From contig CM066731.1 in assembly GCA_033961575.1 (NCBI GenBank), positions 136,269,001-136,333,000 on the forward strand: DNA of 64,000 bases, in the 5' to 3' direction. A model generated the notes under the pieces. That model saw nothing but the letters and a program-made list of their open reading frames with translations, had not been told where the DNA came from and did no database searches. The DNA is from Aselliscus stoliczkanus. Taxonomy: Eukaryota; Chordata; Mammalia; Chiroptera; Hipposideridae. Of this stretch, positions 15,480 through 26,806 are shown piece by piece (position 1 is the stretch's first letter; every line of letters begins with the position of its first letter). The position numbers and the translations under genes are program-made.

Positions 15480-15670
15480 CTAAAAAATAAAAAATAAAAA
15501 ATAAACTAAAATAATAATAAAAAAGTAAGAAAAATTTAAAAATAAAATTTGCAGAAAAAAGGAAAAGAGGAAAAGTATAGCAGTGAGAAGAATGAATAAA
15601 ATAAGAGAGAAAGTGAGGGTGGGGAAAAAGAAAAGAAAAGAAAGAAAAAGAAAAAGAAAAAAGGAAAAAA
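15480..15670. repeat. A-rich low-complexity tract in the L1 5' UTR
   Basis: Plus-strand runs of AAAAATAAA and AAAGAAAAGAAA, followed by a short TA array at 15669-15688. It is T-rich in the L1 sense strand. Confidence 0.85.
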
Positions 15671-16432
15671 TATATATATATATATATTTGTCTACACACC
15701 CATATATATGGACATAAATTCACTTATATACACCTATATATATATGACTATATTAAAAACTACAATATGATTATAATGAAATAGAAATAAAAACCAAAAA
15801 CAACCAAGATAAGCAGCCAATAAAGGGAAAAAAAAACAGAATAAAACCAAACAAACCAAAAATACCCGTGCTGGTCTAGGCTAAAGTCCACCAAGCTCTC
15901 TTCAGTTTGTCTGCTGTACAAAAATTCCCTGTGCTGCCTTTGTGGGAACAGTAGGCCACCTGATGCCTAGCGTGATCCTGGCACTGCAGGTTTGCTGTAC
16001 TTGAGTGTGGTTGTGACGTGTGATTGGTGGTTTTTACAAAGTCACTGCCTTTTTGCTTTTGCCTGTCCCAAGGCAGGCTGCACCCCCAAAGGCTCAATGA
16101 GTGTCTCTGGGCACCCTTTGGGTTGACAGCCGTGGAGAATTAAAGAATTCCTCACTACCAAAAGCCTGCTGCTAAGAATCTGTTAATTAGTGCCTCAGCA
16201 GATGAACCTGCCCTGCCTCCCAAGCCTTGCCTAAAGGTGGGGGCGGGGTGGGTAGTCTCACTCTGCTGCCTTCACTGGGTGGAAATTCTCAACCCCCTGC
16301 AGGTAAGGATATCTTCCTAGTCTGCCCCTATTGCTCCCTTCAGGAGTCAGTTCAAGACTGTCTTGGCGGGGGACAAAGTTTGTGGGAGTGGGTGAGTTAT
16401 TGGGTTGTTTTTTTTTTGCTTTCGTGTGGCCA

Positions 16433-16965
16433 AGATCCCCGCTCCACGTCTCTCGGGGACCTGCGTCTCCACCCGGCGCACTGCTTGTCCGAGCGAGTCC
16501 TCTTTTTCCCCTGCTCCCGGGTTCCAGGCTTCTGCCTCGGAGCCGGCGCGCCCGCACGGCTCTCCTGCTGCTCTCCCAAACGGTCTGCCGGGATTTAGGG
16601 ACTGCGCGCACCGTGTCGCGCGTGGCTCCAATCCCCCGCTCTGTCTCTCCGGGATCTGTGACTCCGGCCGGCGCGCTGCGTCTCCGCGGGCAAGTCCTGT
16701 GTTTCCCCTGCTCTCGGGTTTAAGGCTTCTGCCTTGGAGCCGGCGCGCGCCCGCGCCGTTCTCCTGCTGCGCTCCTGGAGGGACTGCCGCCGGGGTTCAG
16801 GGGACTGCGCGCACCCGTCCACGCGGCTCCGATCCCCGCTCCGTCCCTCCGGGACCTGCGTCTCCGCCCCGCGCGCGCTGCTTCTCCGCGGCCGAGTCCT
16901 CTGTTTTCCCCTGCTCCCGGGTTTCAGGCTTCTGCGCTCCGCGGGACCCGGTGGGCACAGAGACT
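16433..16965 (-). repeat. ~200-bp tandem monomers in the L1 5' UTR
   Basis: Three successive CpG-rich units share landmarks in the same order: GATCCCCGCTC-like, then CTGCGTCTCC, then TTTCCCCTGCTC followed by GGCTTCTGC. The TTTCCCCTGCTC landmark starts at 16505, 16702 and 16905, giving periods of 197 and 203. The architecture resembles the promoter monomers known at the 5' ends of mouse L1. Confidence 0.85.
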
Positions 16966-17047
16966 GATCCCTGAACCGGGAGGGTGCAGGGACTGATCTT
17001 GCCCTGTCGCTGCGGGGCTCCGCACCCTGCTTCCTGGGGACCCGGCG

Positions 17048-17280
17048 AGCCGCGGGTGCAGCTCGTCCCTCTGCACAGTCGTCTCCTCTCTCTCCTCCCG
17101 CACTCGCCCGGCCTGAGGCCTCTGCCTCAGACTGCAAACCAACGCGCTCTGGCTGAACTCTAGGTGGGCCGCGGGCCGCAGGGAGCGAGCCGGGGGAACA
17201 CTCACCGTGACTCAGCAGCCGCGGGTGCGGGCTGCACCTCACGCGCCTCGCCGCCTTCCTCCCCTACTCGCCCGGCCTGC
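17048..17280 (-). repeat. Second duplicated block in the L1 5' UTR (~165-bp period)
   Basis: Two diverged copies, 17048-17115 and 17214-17279. Both start with CCGCGGGTGC and end with ACTCGCCCGGCCTG. They lie outward of the ~200-bp monomers and are distinct from them. Confidence 0.7.
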
Positions 17281-17408
17281 CCACCTTCCAGCAATCCTTG
17301 TGTGGAACTCTTAGTCGCTCTGTGTGATGAGCAGACGTCTCCCCGAAGCGTATTAGAAGTTCAAATTGTGGATATTTCCAGGGGAGATTTCATGGAGCCC
17401 TCCTCACA

Positions 17409-17420
17409 GCCGCCATCTTG
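17409..17420 (-). promoter_or_regulatory. YY1-type site at the L1 5' end
   Basis: The minus strand reads CAAGATGGCGGC, 14 bases inside the element's 5' end at 17433. This matches the YY1 core AAnATGGCGGC. Human L1 also has a YY1 site near its first bases that helps fix the transcription start. Role here is by analogy. Confidence 0.75.
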
Positions 17421-17433
17421 CCCCTTCCTTTTC

Positions 17434-17448
17434 GATCTTCCTACTTTT
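17434..17448. repeat. Right TSD of the full-length L1
   Basis: GATCTTCCTACTTTT, identical to 9436-9450. Confidence 0.95.
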
Positions 17449-17534
17449 GCCTTTTAACGTTTGTACTAGTTTTAGCATTAATTGATTTACTTTTATTATG
17501 TGTTTGCCTTTTTCAGTGATTATTTTTCTTTTCT

Positions 17535-17561
17535 CACACACACACACACACACACACACAC
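17535..17561. repeat. (CA)n microsatellite
   Basis: About 13 CA units in the inter-ORF spacer of the outer, older L1. Confidence 0.95.
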
Positions 17562-17858
17562 TTTTTTTTTTTCTTAAGGCAGTCCATTCAACATTTCTTG
17601 TAATAATGGTTTTGTGGTGATGAACTCCTTAAGCTTCTTCTTGTCTGGTACCCAATCACAGAGATTTGACTTAGCAGATAAAAGAACTGATTCTGAAACT
17701 GTAATTGGTCATTAAGAGCAAGCTCTTCAAATATAAGTTACTATCTATCATCTACTGTCAGAGAGTAATCAGTAGCTATCATTTTCATTACCTGTTTGTC
17801 TAAAGAATCCTAGGACATTCTGATTTGATGAGGATTATTTTCTGAGGATTTGGCACGG

Positions 17859-17860
<2 letters not shown>

Positions 17861-17894
<34 letters not shown>
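17861..17894. repeat. (GT)n microsatellite
   Basis: Seventeen uninterrupted GT units. Confidence 0.95.
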
Positions 17895-17896
<2 letters not shown>

Positions 17897-19115
17897 CTAT
17901 TTATTATTGCACTTATTGTTATTTATTTGTTTACTTCATTGGGTCTATTACCAACTGGACAATTACATTGGAGAGTCACTTGGTTTATTTGCTGGTACAG
18001 CAGAGCCGTCACTCACCTCATACCTTTTCCCTGGTAACAGATAAAGAAGGATTTACATAGCATTTAAAACAAATAAAAATAGAAACCAGAGAATTCTTTC
18101 TTAGGACCATAATATTGTAGACTTTCTAGTCTTTTAAGAAGATGAAATGATTAATTTTTCCATTTCTAGACAACAGAAAAGTCATATAATTGGCCACATG
18201 CTTTAAAACAATCAGTTACTCAGATCTCCTGCTATGGTATGGAATATGGTTAGTTGATGCCAGTCATTCTTATTATAAAATATAAATCTATTCCCCAAAA
18301 GGACAAGAGAATTAACCACTGGTTGTTTTAGGGTCTGGTATAAACTAGTCAGTAATATTTTTGGCTTTGATTACACCTCTGAGAAAAGTCTTCTAAAAAA
18401 TCTGAATTGTTTCCATAGCTGGTATGTGTTACTCAAAGTACACGTAATAAATGAGAATTGTGTCATCATGAAGAAGAAAACAAATTAGTTCTAGTACCCT
18501 CACCCAAATTTAAATATGTGCTAAAATATACCTGCTAGCTTTTAATAAGGATTACAGAGCTCTCTCTGGTTACGTGGCCATGTCTATTAAAGAATATAAA
18601 ATTTATTGAAGTTGGTTAAATTATTCACCTGCAAAATAAAAGAGATTTAATGGCCTTAACATTAACATATTTTGGAGGCAGTTTCCAACTAACTAAAATG
18701 GACTTTGTGATTTCTAAATGTCAATACACATTTGAGAAGCATAGTAAATATAATTGGTATCCTCTAACTGTGGGCTATTATAAATCCTGCATGGCAAGAC
18801 TTGTGGAAGCTAGTATGTGTATAGTCAAAGGACAAATAGTGACAGAATATAGGAATGAGTATGGAGAGTTAGGCTAGAAAGGTCTCTTTAAATTTCTAGT
18901 ATGAAGCTAAGGAACCAGACAGCCAGGAAGATACTGGCAAAGTAAGGAATACTAAAATTGATTCAGGACAATACTGGGTAAATCAGTTTTGATCCTGGCA
19001 GAGCCCTTATGTGTTCTTTATAGTATGACTCATGGGGAGGCTTTAAGATGAAATATTCAAAACAATAAAAGCAATAGTTAAGACTTAATGATCTTGACTA
19101 TATACTTGGCACATA
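17895..19115. other. Unassigned AT-rich sequence
   Basis: No recognised repeat or gene. Short open frames only, none with family resemblance. Confidence 0.4.
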
Positions 19116-19683
19116 GAGGACTGACAATTAAGTTTGAGAACTCATCCTAGAAAAAGTGCTACATACCTCATTGCTGAATATCACTATGGTTACCTTCAAA
19201 GTAGTCAAAAGTATGCACTGATGCCAGTGACTAGTCCATCCTTCAAAGCAATTTTGGAACTTTTTTTCTGGAATGGCCATCAGAGCTGTCGTCCTATTAC
19301 TACTCTTGATGTCCTGAATGTCATCAAAGTGTCTTACTTTCAATATTTCCTTTATCTTTGTGTAAAGAAAGAAGTCATTGGGGGCCAGATCAGGTGAGTA
19401 GGGAGGGTGTTGCAATACAGTTATTTGTTTACTGGCTAAAACTCTCTCGCAGACAGTGTTACATGAGCTGGTGCATTGTCATGATGCAAGAGCCATGAAT
19501 TGTTGGCAAAAAAACAATTAAGGTCATCTAACTTTTTCATGCAGTCTTTTCAGCACTTCCAAATAGTAAACTTGGTTAACTATTTATCCAGTTGGTACAA
19601 ATTCGTAATGAATAATCCCTCCGATATAAAAAATGTTACCAACATTGTTGCAACAAGTTCGAGAACTTAATTGTCAGACATCC
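19116..19683 (-). mobile_element. Deleted mariner transposon, 568 bp
   Basis: Terminal inverted repeats CTGACAATTAAGTT(T/C)... at 19121 and, reversed, to 19678, with TA dinucleotides immediately outside at 19114-19115 and 19684-19685. The minus strand encodes the C-terminal half of a mariner transposase. A degenerate HDNAPAH block lies near 19480, then HPPYSPDLAPNDFF near 19410, and an FEGWTSHWHQC-like end near 19220. A full mariner is about 1.3 kb. The N-terminal DNA-binding domain and first catalytic aspartate are missing, and stops are present, so it is inactive. Confidence 0.85.
19128..19490 (-). pseudogene. Mariner transposase C-terminal remnant
   Basis: Cut-and-paste transposase of the DD34D type. 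The HDNAPAH segment and the SPDLAPND segment hold the second and third catalytic aspartates. The N-terminal helix-turn-helix domains are absent and frame breaks separate the segments. The longest clean frame is 19415-19128. Cannot function. Confidence 0.85.
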
Positions 19684-19689
19684 TATATG

Positions 19690-21200
19690 TGTGTAAGAAT
19701 ATACAATCAAATACATTGTTGGTATTATTACTCTGAACAAATGGTTATCTGTTAAATTAATTAAAAATAAGAAAAATAAAAGTTTTTATTTTTATGTATT
19801 CCTTCTTCTCATGCTTTCTCTTTTTCACTTTATGTGGATTCAAGCTTCTCACCTACATTATAATATTTACCTTCTCTCAAAAGAACTCTTAACAATTCCT
19901 GCAAGGCATGTCTACTGGCACTATGTTCCCTCAATTTTTGCTTGTCAGATAAATTTTTTGTTTCTCCTTGACTTTTGAATTATAATTTCATAGGGTATAA
20001 AACTCTTGGTTGGTGGAGATTTTTTTTCTCAAGACTTTACTTATTACACCTCATTATCTCTTGTTTGCATAATCTGTGAAAAGTCAAACGTAATTCTTAT
20101 TTTTGTTCCTCAAAAGTAAGGTGTTTTTGGTGTGGCCGAGTGGCGTGGTGGTTGGGCGCTGGCGTCGGATGCCAGCGGCCCCTGTTCGGGTCCCACATAT
20201 GAGGGCCAGTGATACTGCCCTCAAAAAAAAAAAAAAAAAAAAAGTAAAGTGTTTTTATCGTATTGCTTCTTTCAGAGTTTTCTCTTTATATTTGATTTTC
20301 TGTAGTTTGAAAGTAATATGCCTCGGTGTAGTTTATTTGTTTGTTTGTTTGTTTTTGTTGATTTTACATTTATCCTGCTTGGTGTTCTCTGAGATTCCTG
20401 AATATGGGGATTGGTACTGACATTAATTTGGGGAAATTCTCAGTCATTATTATTTCAAATATTTTTTCTCTCTTTTTTTCTTCTTTGGTATTCCCTGTAT
20501 GCATATGTTACAACTTCGGCAGCAGTTTCAACTACTTAAATACTTAGTCCTTTTTTTTTGTCTTTGTTTTCTTTCCTTTTTGGTTTTCAAGAGTTCCATT
20601 GCAATATCTCTTATCTCAGAGATTCTTTTTACAACTGTGTTCAATCTACTAATAAACCTATCAAAGGCATTCTTCAGTATTGTTGTGTTTTTTTTATCTC
20701 TAGCATTTCTTTTTGGTTCCTTTTTAGGATTTCCATCTATCTGCTGAGATTACCCATCTGTTTCTTAGAGCCCTTAGCATACTTGTATTAACACTGTTTT
20801 AAATTCCCAGTCTGAAAATTCCAGCATTCCTGTCATGACAGACTCTCATCTTCAAATCGTGTTTTTTTTGCCTTTTGGTGTATACCTTTCAATTTTTTCT
20901 TGATAGTTGGACTTGATGTACTGGCTAAAAGGAATCATTGTAAATTGGCCTTAGTAATGTAGTGGTGAGGAGTGGGGGACAGGGAAGTATTTGATAGTAC
21001 TAAGATTAGATCCCAGTCTTTTAGTGAGCTTGTGCTCTGGACTGTGAATGTCACACTCCCCCTTAGGTGGGACAGGATCACTAGATTGGGCTGGAGTTGG
21101 GTATTTCCTTTCCTAAAGGTCAGTTAGGCTCTACTAATATCCCAGCAGGTTAGGCTCTGATTAACTAGTTTTCCCTGAGGGTGGGCCTTTTTAAGAAGAT
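19690..21200 (-). mobile_element. Ancient L1: inter-ORF, ORF1 and 5' UTR remnant
   Basis: On the minus strand, 21200-20990 matches the 5' block also seen at 2570-2700. ORF1-like sequence follows, with the C-terminal region near 20100-19880 (complement of ACAATTCCTGCAAGGCATGT, the RPALQELL-type segment). Interrupted by a SINE at 20129-20239. No intact frame. Confidence 0.7.
20129..20239 (+). mobile_element. Short tRNA-headed SINE, type A, copy 1
   Basis: About 90 bases of tRNA-like sequence: GTGGCCGAGTGGCGTGG (A box), CTGTTCGGGTCC (B box), ATGAGGGCCAGTGATACTGC, then an A-tail. A 17-base target duplication with one mismatch flanks it (20112-20128 and 20240-20256). It is one of five type A copies in the window. 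Confidence 0.92.
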
Positions 21201-21754
21201 GGTGCATTTCAAAGTTGTTGTTTTCCCCCTCTCCCTGTTAGAAGTATAAAGGGTTTTTTCTCTGATTTTTAGTGTCTCATGATACTGTGATTGGGACCCC
21301 TTAGAGTTTTTAGCTCTCAGAATTGTCTTCACTGAGCCTCCAGCAATTCACCAATGATAGTTCAGGTTTTCCTACCCCTACACTGGTTCTCAGTGAGTCT
21401 GTGCTATGTGTAAGCCATGATACCCTGTTTTTTTCTGTCTCTCCAGTAGACAGAAAAAAATCTAAGAAGAGTTGTTGATTTTCCAGCCTCTTTAGTTTTC
21501 CACTTGTTAGGAAGAAGTGGCAACTTTCAAGCCCTGACATATGAAGCTGGAAACCCTCTCAAGACACACCTTTTTTTAAAATTGTGAAATGCATTTATTT
21601 AGAAAATATATTTATTTGTGTAAGTAAATATATGCAAATACACAGGAAACTAAGAGTAGTTACTTCTATAAAGGAAATATAGAATGGGGTGTGGGGAAAA
21701 GTAGAGATGGACAAGAAAATACTACTTTTATTTAAATTTTAAAAGAAGTTTTTA
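21201..21754. other. Unassigned sequence
   Basis: May continue the ancient L1 5' UTR to about 21300. Beyond that nothing is recognised. An open frame on the minus strand at 21310-21540 has no family resemblance. Confidence 0.35.
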
Positions 21755-21850
21755 CTTTTTTTTATATATTAGTTTCAGGTGTACAGAGCAACATAATGAT
21801 TAGTCATTTACACCCCTCACAGTGATAACCCCTCTACTTTTTACATTACA
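21755..21850 (-). mobile_element. Short L1 3' end
   Basis: Plus-strand TTAGTTTCAGGTGTACAGAG followed by CACCCCTCACAGTGATAACC is the last ~90 bases of an L1 3' UTR, preceded by its T-run. Strongly 5'-truncated. Confidence 0.85.
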
Positions 21851-24089
21851 ATTTAGAATGCATTCACATACAGTTGATCCTCATTGTTTGTGGATTCCAT
21901 ACTTGTAAATAGAACAATCACTAGTTTATTTGTAACATCCAAATCAACATAGGCATTCATGGATATAATGCATGTGCAGAGTGGCAATAAAATGTGTCAC
22001 CAAATGTACACATTTCTGGTTGAAGAAGGCAGACTTCTTACAGTTTATGATTTGCCATCTTTCTGTCCATCCCTATAGCATGAACTAGCATCTTTCTTTA
22101 TTATGTCAAATAATACAGTTTTCTCTAAGTTTAAACAAAATGTCAAATACATAAAACTTTACTGATTTACTCCAATTTTACTTAAATTTGGGGCATGATA
22201 TTCTTTAAATGTTTATCATTAAGTGATTATCAGAATTAAAAAATACCTTAACTTTTGGAACCTTTTATTTTAAATAACATTCTCCTCAAATATATGCATG
22301 ATTTCTTTCCTCTGCTATCAGTGTCTGAAGATACCCCATGTTGAGTTCATTAAGTATCAGTAGATCTAATGTTTTAATAGCTTTGCTTAAAATGCTGTTA
22401 CTTCCCGACTTGCAATGTTAATACCTGAATTTCTCAAAACAATGCACATCTACCTATGACCAATCTCTGAAGCTCCATCTCTCTCTAATTCTTGCCTTAC
22501 ACTCTGTTTTAGCCAAATAACTCCTTGATAATTAGTCATTTTAGTACATTACGCCTTTGTTCATATGTTAAGCCATCCTACTTTTTTCACCTTATAATGA
22601 CTGACTGGTTCTTTCAGACACCTGCAGAAGTTGTGTTAATTGTCTGTCTTCCACCAACATCTTAAATATAGCATTTGCACCTGCATACATGCACATTTAC
22701 ACACACACAGATAACATTTTAGCAACATTATCTATTTACGTACCAGTTTTCTCTATAGTCACTCTTACTCTGAAATGAGATAGATTCTTATGGAATTCTC
22801 TGTCTTCAGTGTTTATTCCATCTCCACAACACCCTGCACACTGAACTAAATTAGAGCTCATGTGCCCATCTCTCTTTTATATCACACTATCTCTTATGAT
22901 ACAGTGAACAGTATAAATAGATGGAATTTTATTTTTAATTTTAAAATTTCAAATCTCTGTCAATTATGTGGCTTCCATTTGTGAGTAATAGAAGACCCTA
23001 TTAAAATTGTTAAACAGTGAAAGACTTGTAACAGCCCATGTGAAACTTAAAATGTTAGATGTAGGAAGTCTTCAGGAAGAATTTAATCAAGAGTTCTAAC
23101 TTCATTTCTCAGTGATGCTCTCATCTCTGTCCTCCCATGTCACCTTTGGCCATACACATTTTTCATCATGGTTGCAAAATGGCTATAGCTATTCCAGATA
23201 CACTATGCTGCCCACTTAGAGACAGAAAATACCCCTTCCCCATCTTGGGAAAAGGTGGGTTTAGGCCAGTAGGATTCACTACAATAGTGAATGGCAGTGC
23301 ACAATTAAAGCTAGGAAGTCTAATTCCAGCACTGTCTAATGTATGATTGTTTGTTTTTTACCATGTTTTTTTCTTTTTCTAAGTTAACTAAAGTAAAAAT
23401 CAAATTTTATTCTACATTGTACTATTCCTAGAATTCCTCATGGGTCAAAAAAAAAAATCACATTTTATACCTGAAATGTTCTAGAAATATTCCAGATTTC
23501 TAATTCAAATAATTTCAAAGGGGTTCCATCAAACCTTCTTAGGTAAAACAGAAGAATGGACAAACTTACTAATATGCTCTTGGGTAAATAAAATATAAAA
23601 GTTAGAAAAAGAAAATATTCTTGAAATATATTTAAAAAGATATTGTGTATTACAATGCAAAGTGTTATTTCAGTTACAATGCTTCTTAATACAGCTGTGA
23701 GTAATAGTAGGTACAATTGCCAATTGAGTGCAACATTCTATAAAATAGGTTAAATAAAATCTTAGTAACAAGAATACTGAAAAACTAAGCTAATACAGAT
23801 ATGATTCAGAAAAATTGAAATCTGTGCTCACAGTAGTTTATGCATTTCAAAAAAAAAATTTAATTTTCATATATGCCTTCTTTCTTAAAAAAGTATTTTA
23901 GAAAGTATTTTTATAACCACCCTGTCTTTATGTTGGGTGTGCACTGTAATATATTAGACCTTTTGGAGGTGAAGTAATTGCCATCTTTAGGCCACAGAGA
24001 GACTAGCTTTTGAAATTTCTAAGGAGTAGTACTTTTTCAGGATTCTAATATTGCAAGCAATGCACTGCTCATTGCTGCTTTTATGAAAC
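21851..24089. other. Unassigned AT-rich sequence
   Basis: No gene or clear repeat. 22430-22700 has a composition compatible with an eroded L2, but I cannot align it confidently. Confidence 0.4.
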
Positions 24090-24420
24090 TATTTGTGATT
24101 TATTATGTACCCCTGGCCTCTTGTAACTCTTCTTAAACTGTCCCATGGTTCTTATGGTCTATAGAGTCTGATCCATGTAATTACCACCTCAGTCTATTTC
24201 AGCAGCGCCATCTCACCTCATGCCCTTCCTGTGTACTCTGCTTTCTCTTTGCAGATTTTTTTGTTCTATTTTCTGCAATACCACTTTTATAAAATACCCC
24301 TGGGTGTTTGTATCAACTGTTCTTCTAGTATTCATTGCCCTCTCTCCGATTCTCTCCTTAGAAACAATTTTCCTTTAAGCATCAGTCCAAATATAACCCT
24401 CAGTGTGGAACATCTCTAAG
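24090..24420 (+). mobile_element. Possible L2 fragment
   Basis: Pyrimidine-rich sequence with L2-like phrases (CTCATGCCCTTCCTGTGTACT, TCTCCTTAGAAACAATTTTC). Divergence is high. Confidence 0.4.
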
Positions 24421-25194
24421 CCCCAGCTTATTGTTACAATGTCCTCTATAGTATCATATAATAGAATTAGAGAGCTGTGTATGCTCAGCAACTTGAGAGT
24501 GTATAAACAATACAATATCTTTAATCACTAATTACTGAATTAATAAATTCATTAATTTTGTGAATTTAGAAAGAAAATTATAAAGAAAATTAAGTGTTAA
24601 TGTTTTGCTTCTGTGTGATTTTGCTAATTGAAAAATATATCTGTAAAGATGGATGATAGTAGGCTAATATTTATGATTAAGATGGAAGTATACTTTGTGT
24701 ATTGACCTAATATCAGATAGAGACTCTTTTATCATAAGTCTCTATTCCCCTATAATCTTAATTTTGATTTTTTGAAATCCCCTGAATCTTGGTTCCTAGT
24801 AAAAAGTGAAAGACTTGCAAAATTCAAATATGTTTTATTAATAGGAATTTGTGACATACTGTGCAAACTGTCTGCCCAATATACATTTCCCCAGATTTTG
24901 TTCGATGTGGAAAAGGGTACAAGTAAGATACTGAACTCCCATCCTCTCTTTGGGGCCATATTTCAGGCCCCAAAGGCAAAACAATGAGGGTTTCTGGTAA
25001 GTTTTCGCTTTCCTACTATAGGTGCCATACATTTTTTGCACCTATACATTTTTTCTTACTGGAAGGTAGTCATGAGTTAGAGGCAAAAGAGTCATATTGA
25101 GATCCTAATGATCAAAACTGCATGCAAGAGAGGAATGGTCAGAGGTTTCTGACTCTGACTGACCTACTCTAGGTCAGATTCCCTTTTTATGTTT
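24421..25194. other. No recognised feature
   Basis: AT-rich. An imperfect direct repeat (GCACC/TATACATTTTTT) lies near 25020-25055. Confidence 0.4.
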
Positions 25195-25815
25195 GAAAAA
25201 TTTTAAATAGCTTTATTCAGATATAATTCATATATTATGCAGTTCACTCATTTAAGTATAAAATTCAATGGTTTTTAATATATTCAAGGTTATGTGTAAC
25301 CATTACCACCATTAGCAGTCAATTCCACAACACTGTGATGACCATAAAAGAAACCCTATCCCCATTAGCTGTTACTCCCCTTATCTTCCAGGCCCTAAGA
25401 AACCACTGTAGACTGCCCTAATTTGGAATTTCATATAAAGGGAATCATATGCTATGTGATATTTTGTGACTGACTTCTTTCACTTAGCAAAGTGTTTACA
25501 ATGTTGATCTATGTTGTATCATTTATCAGTACTTCATTCCTTTTTAAGGCAGAATAATATCCTAGTGTAAGGATAGACCATATTCCATTTATCCTTTGTC
25601 AGTTAATAGGCATTTGGGTTGTTTCCACCTTTTGGCTTTTATGAATAATGCTGCTATAAATGTTGGTGTACAAATTTGTGTGTGTGGGTGTGTGTGGGTG
25701 TGTATGTGTGTGTGTGTAGATAAATATTTTTTATTTCTCATGGGTATATACCTAAGAGTGGAATTGATGAGTCATATGGTAATTCTATGTTTAACTTATT
25801 GAGGAACTGCTAGAT
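25195..25815 (-). mobile_element. Old L1 3' end
   Basis: Minus-strand L1 ORF2 C-terminal remnant and 3' UTR of an old family. Landmarks include TTTATTCAGATATAATTCATA near the 3' end and ATTGGGTTGTTTCCACCTTTTG-like ORF2 sequence near 25615. A degenerate TG tract (25676-25719) lies in the ORF2 part. Non-coding. Confidence 0.85.
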
Positions 25816-25978
25816 TATCTACCAGAATTAGTTTAATTCCGAAGAAGAAAGTTTCATAAATTTGTAAAATTTGAGAGAATGACTTGCTCTATGCTCCCTT
25901 TAATTTATGTTTAGGAAATTCTACCAAATCTTTGTTCACTGTAACCTCTGTAATATGATGTTACAGGTTTACAACATT

Positions 25979-26082
25979 TTTTTTTTTTGAGGGCAGTGTC
26001 ACTGGCCCTCATATATAAGACCAGAACCAGGGCCGCTGGCGTCCCAAGCCAGTGCTTAACCACCGCACCATTCAGCTGGACC
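25979..26082 (-). mobile_element. Short tRNA-headed SINE, type A, copy 2
   Basis: Reverse orientation: T-run, GAGGGCAGTGTCACTGGCCC, B-box complement near 26020, A-box complement near 26065. TACAACATT duplicated at 25970-25978 and 26083-26091. Confidence 0.92.
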
Positions 26083-26091
26083 TACAACATT

Positions 26092-26724
26092 AATAACATG
26101 AATGAGATGAATAATTCACATCACATTACTTTGTTATACCGCATTCAAAAAAAATCCATTATGTAACAACTTAAAAATTTGGAAAGAAAAAAATCAGGCA
26201 TTATAATTTACAACCCTAAAAGATTTACTCTGGTTTATTTAAAGAGCAAAGTTTTCTGTAGGAATATATGTTAATTAAAAATTGGTTATTAAAACTTTCT
26301 CAGAAAAAAAATGTTAGTTGAACAAGAAAAATTACATGTACTTTTATTTACATCTTCTTGGCTGGGAACATGAGCTATCCAAAGTGGGGCGATAGGTAAG
26401 AAAACAAAAGAACAGTTTTCTGTGAGTAATCTTTGTCTAGTTGAGTCATATTTGGCTTTGTTCCACTGGAGGGACTGTTTTAGAAATGTACTATGTCTGT
26501 AGTTTTATGGCTAGTCCTTAAGGTATAGAATATGTTCCATATTACTTCTTATTATAGTGTGCCAAACTAATGAATTAAAAATAGCTAATGTTGGAACTAA
26601 AAAAAAAAAAAAATCTTAGCCATCATGGGAGAAGTGGAGTCAGACATGCCCAAGCAGTAAGGAACAGAAACATCTATCATGCGCTCATGTCACTTTGTGT
26701 GCAGGATACATAGCAGCATGGATA
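26092..26724. other. No recognised feature
   Basis: AT-rich sequence without recognised elements. Confidence 0.4.
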
Positions 26725-26726
26725 TA

Positions 26727-26806
26727 TTGGGTTGCTGGAAAAGTCATGATGCATTTTTGCAATGAAACACAGAAAAAAAAACACCCTGACTTTTGCGACA
26801 ACGCAA
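26727..26806. mobile_element. 80-bp mariner-type MITE, copy 1
   Basis: Starts TTGGGTTGCTGGAAAAGTCA and ends with the inverted GACTTTTGCGACAACGCAA, with TA on both sides (26725-26726 and 26807-26808). The centre is an A-rich spacer. Length and layout match the human MADE1 type, but the terminal sequence differs. The second copy is at 48898-48978. Confidence 0.88.

Larger units (their letters stand above)
14809..17433 (-). promoter_or_regulatory. L1 5' UTR / internal promoter region, 2.6 kb
   Basis: Everything between the element's 5' end and ORF1. From 5' to 3' it holds a CpG-rich block (17420-16430) with tandem repeats, then a mixed block (16430-15880). A strongly A-rich block on the plus strand (15880-15240; T-rich in L1 sense) follows, then unique sequence up to ORF1. 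L1 5' UTRs carry a Pol II promoter; CpG richness plus repeats fits that role. Long GC-rich open frames here lack ATG starts and look like chance. Confidence 0.8.

Noticed and set aside
16405..16974. 189-codon open frame on the plus strand through the CpG-rich block
   Set aside because: It starts at TTG, lies antisense in repeated GC-rich L1 5' UTR, and shows no protein family. GC-rich repeats lack stops by chance.
16595..17242. 215-codon open frame on the minus strand in the same block
   Set aside because: Starts at GTG; sequence is arginine/proline-rich low complexity as expected from GC-rich DNA. Not an extra L1 ORF on this evidence.
16430..17300. CpG island of a host gene promoter
   Set aside because: It lies wholly inside the L1 element bounded by exact TSDs, so it is the L1 5' UTR.
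20129..20239. Possible tRNA gene (A and B boxes)
   Set aside because: It has a poly-A tail, a TSD and sibling copies, so it is a SINE head rather than a functional tRNA.
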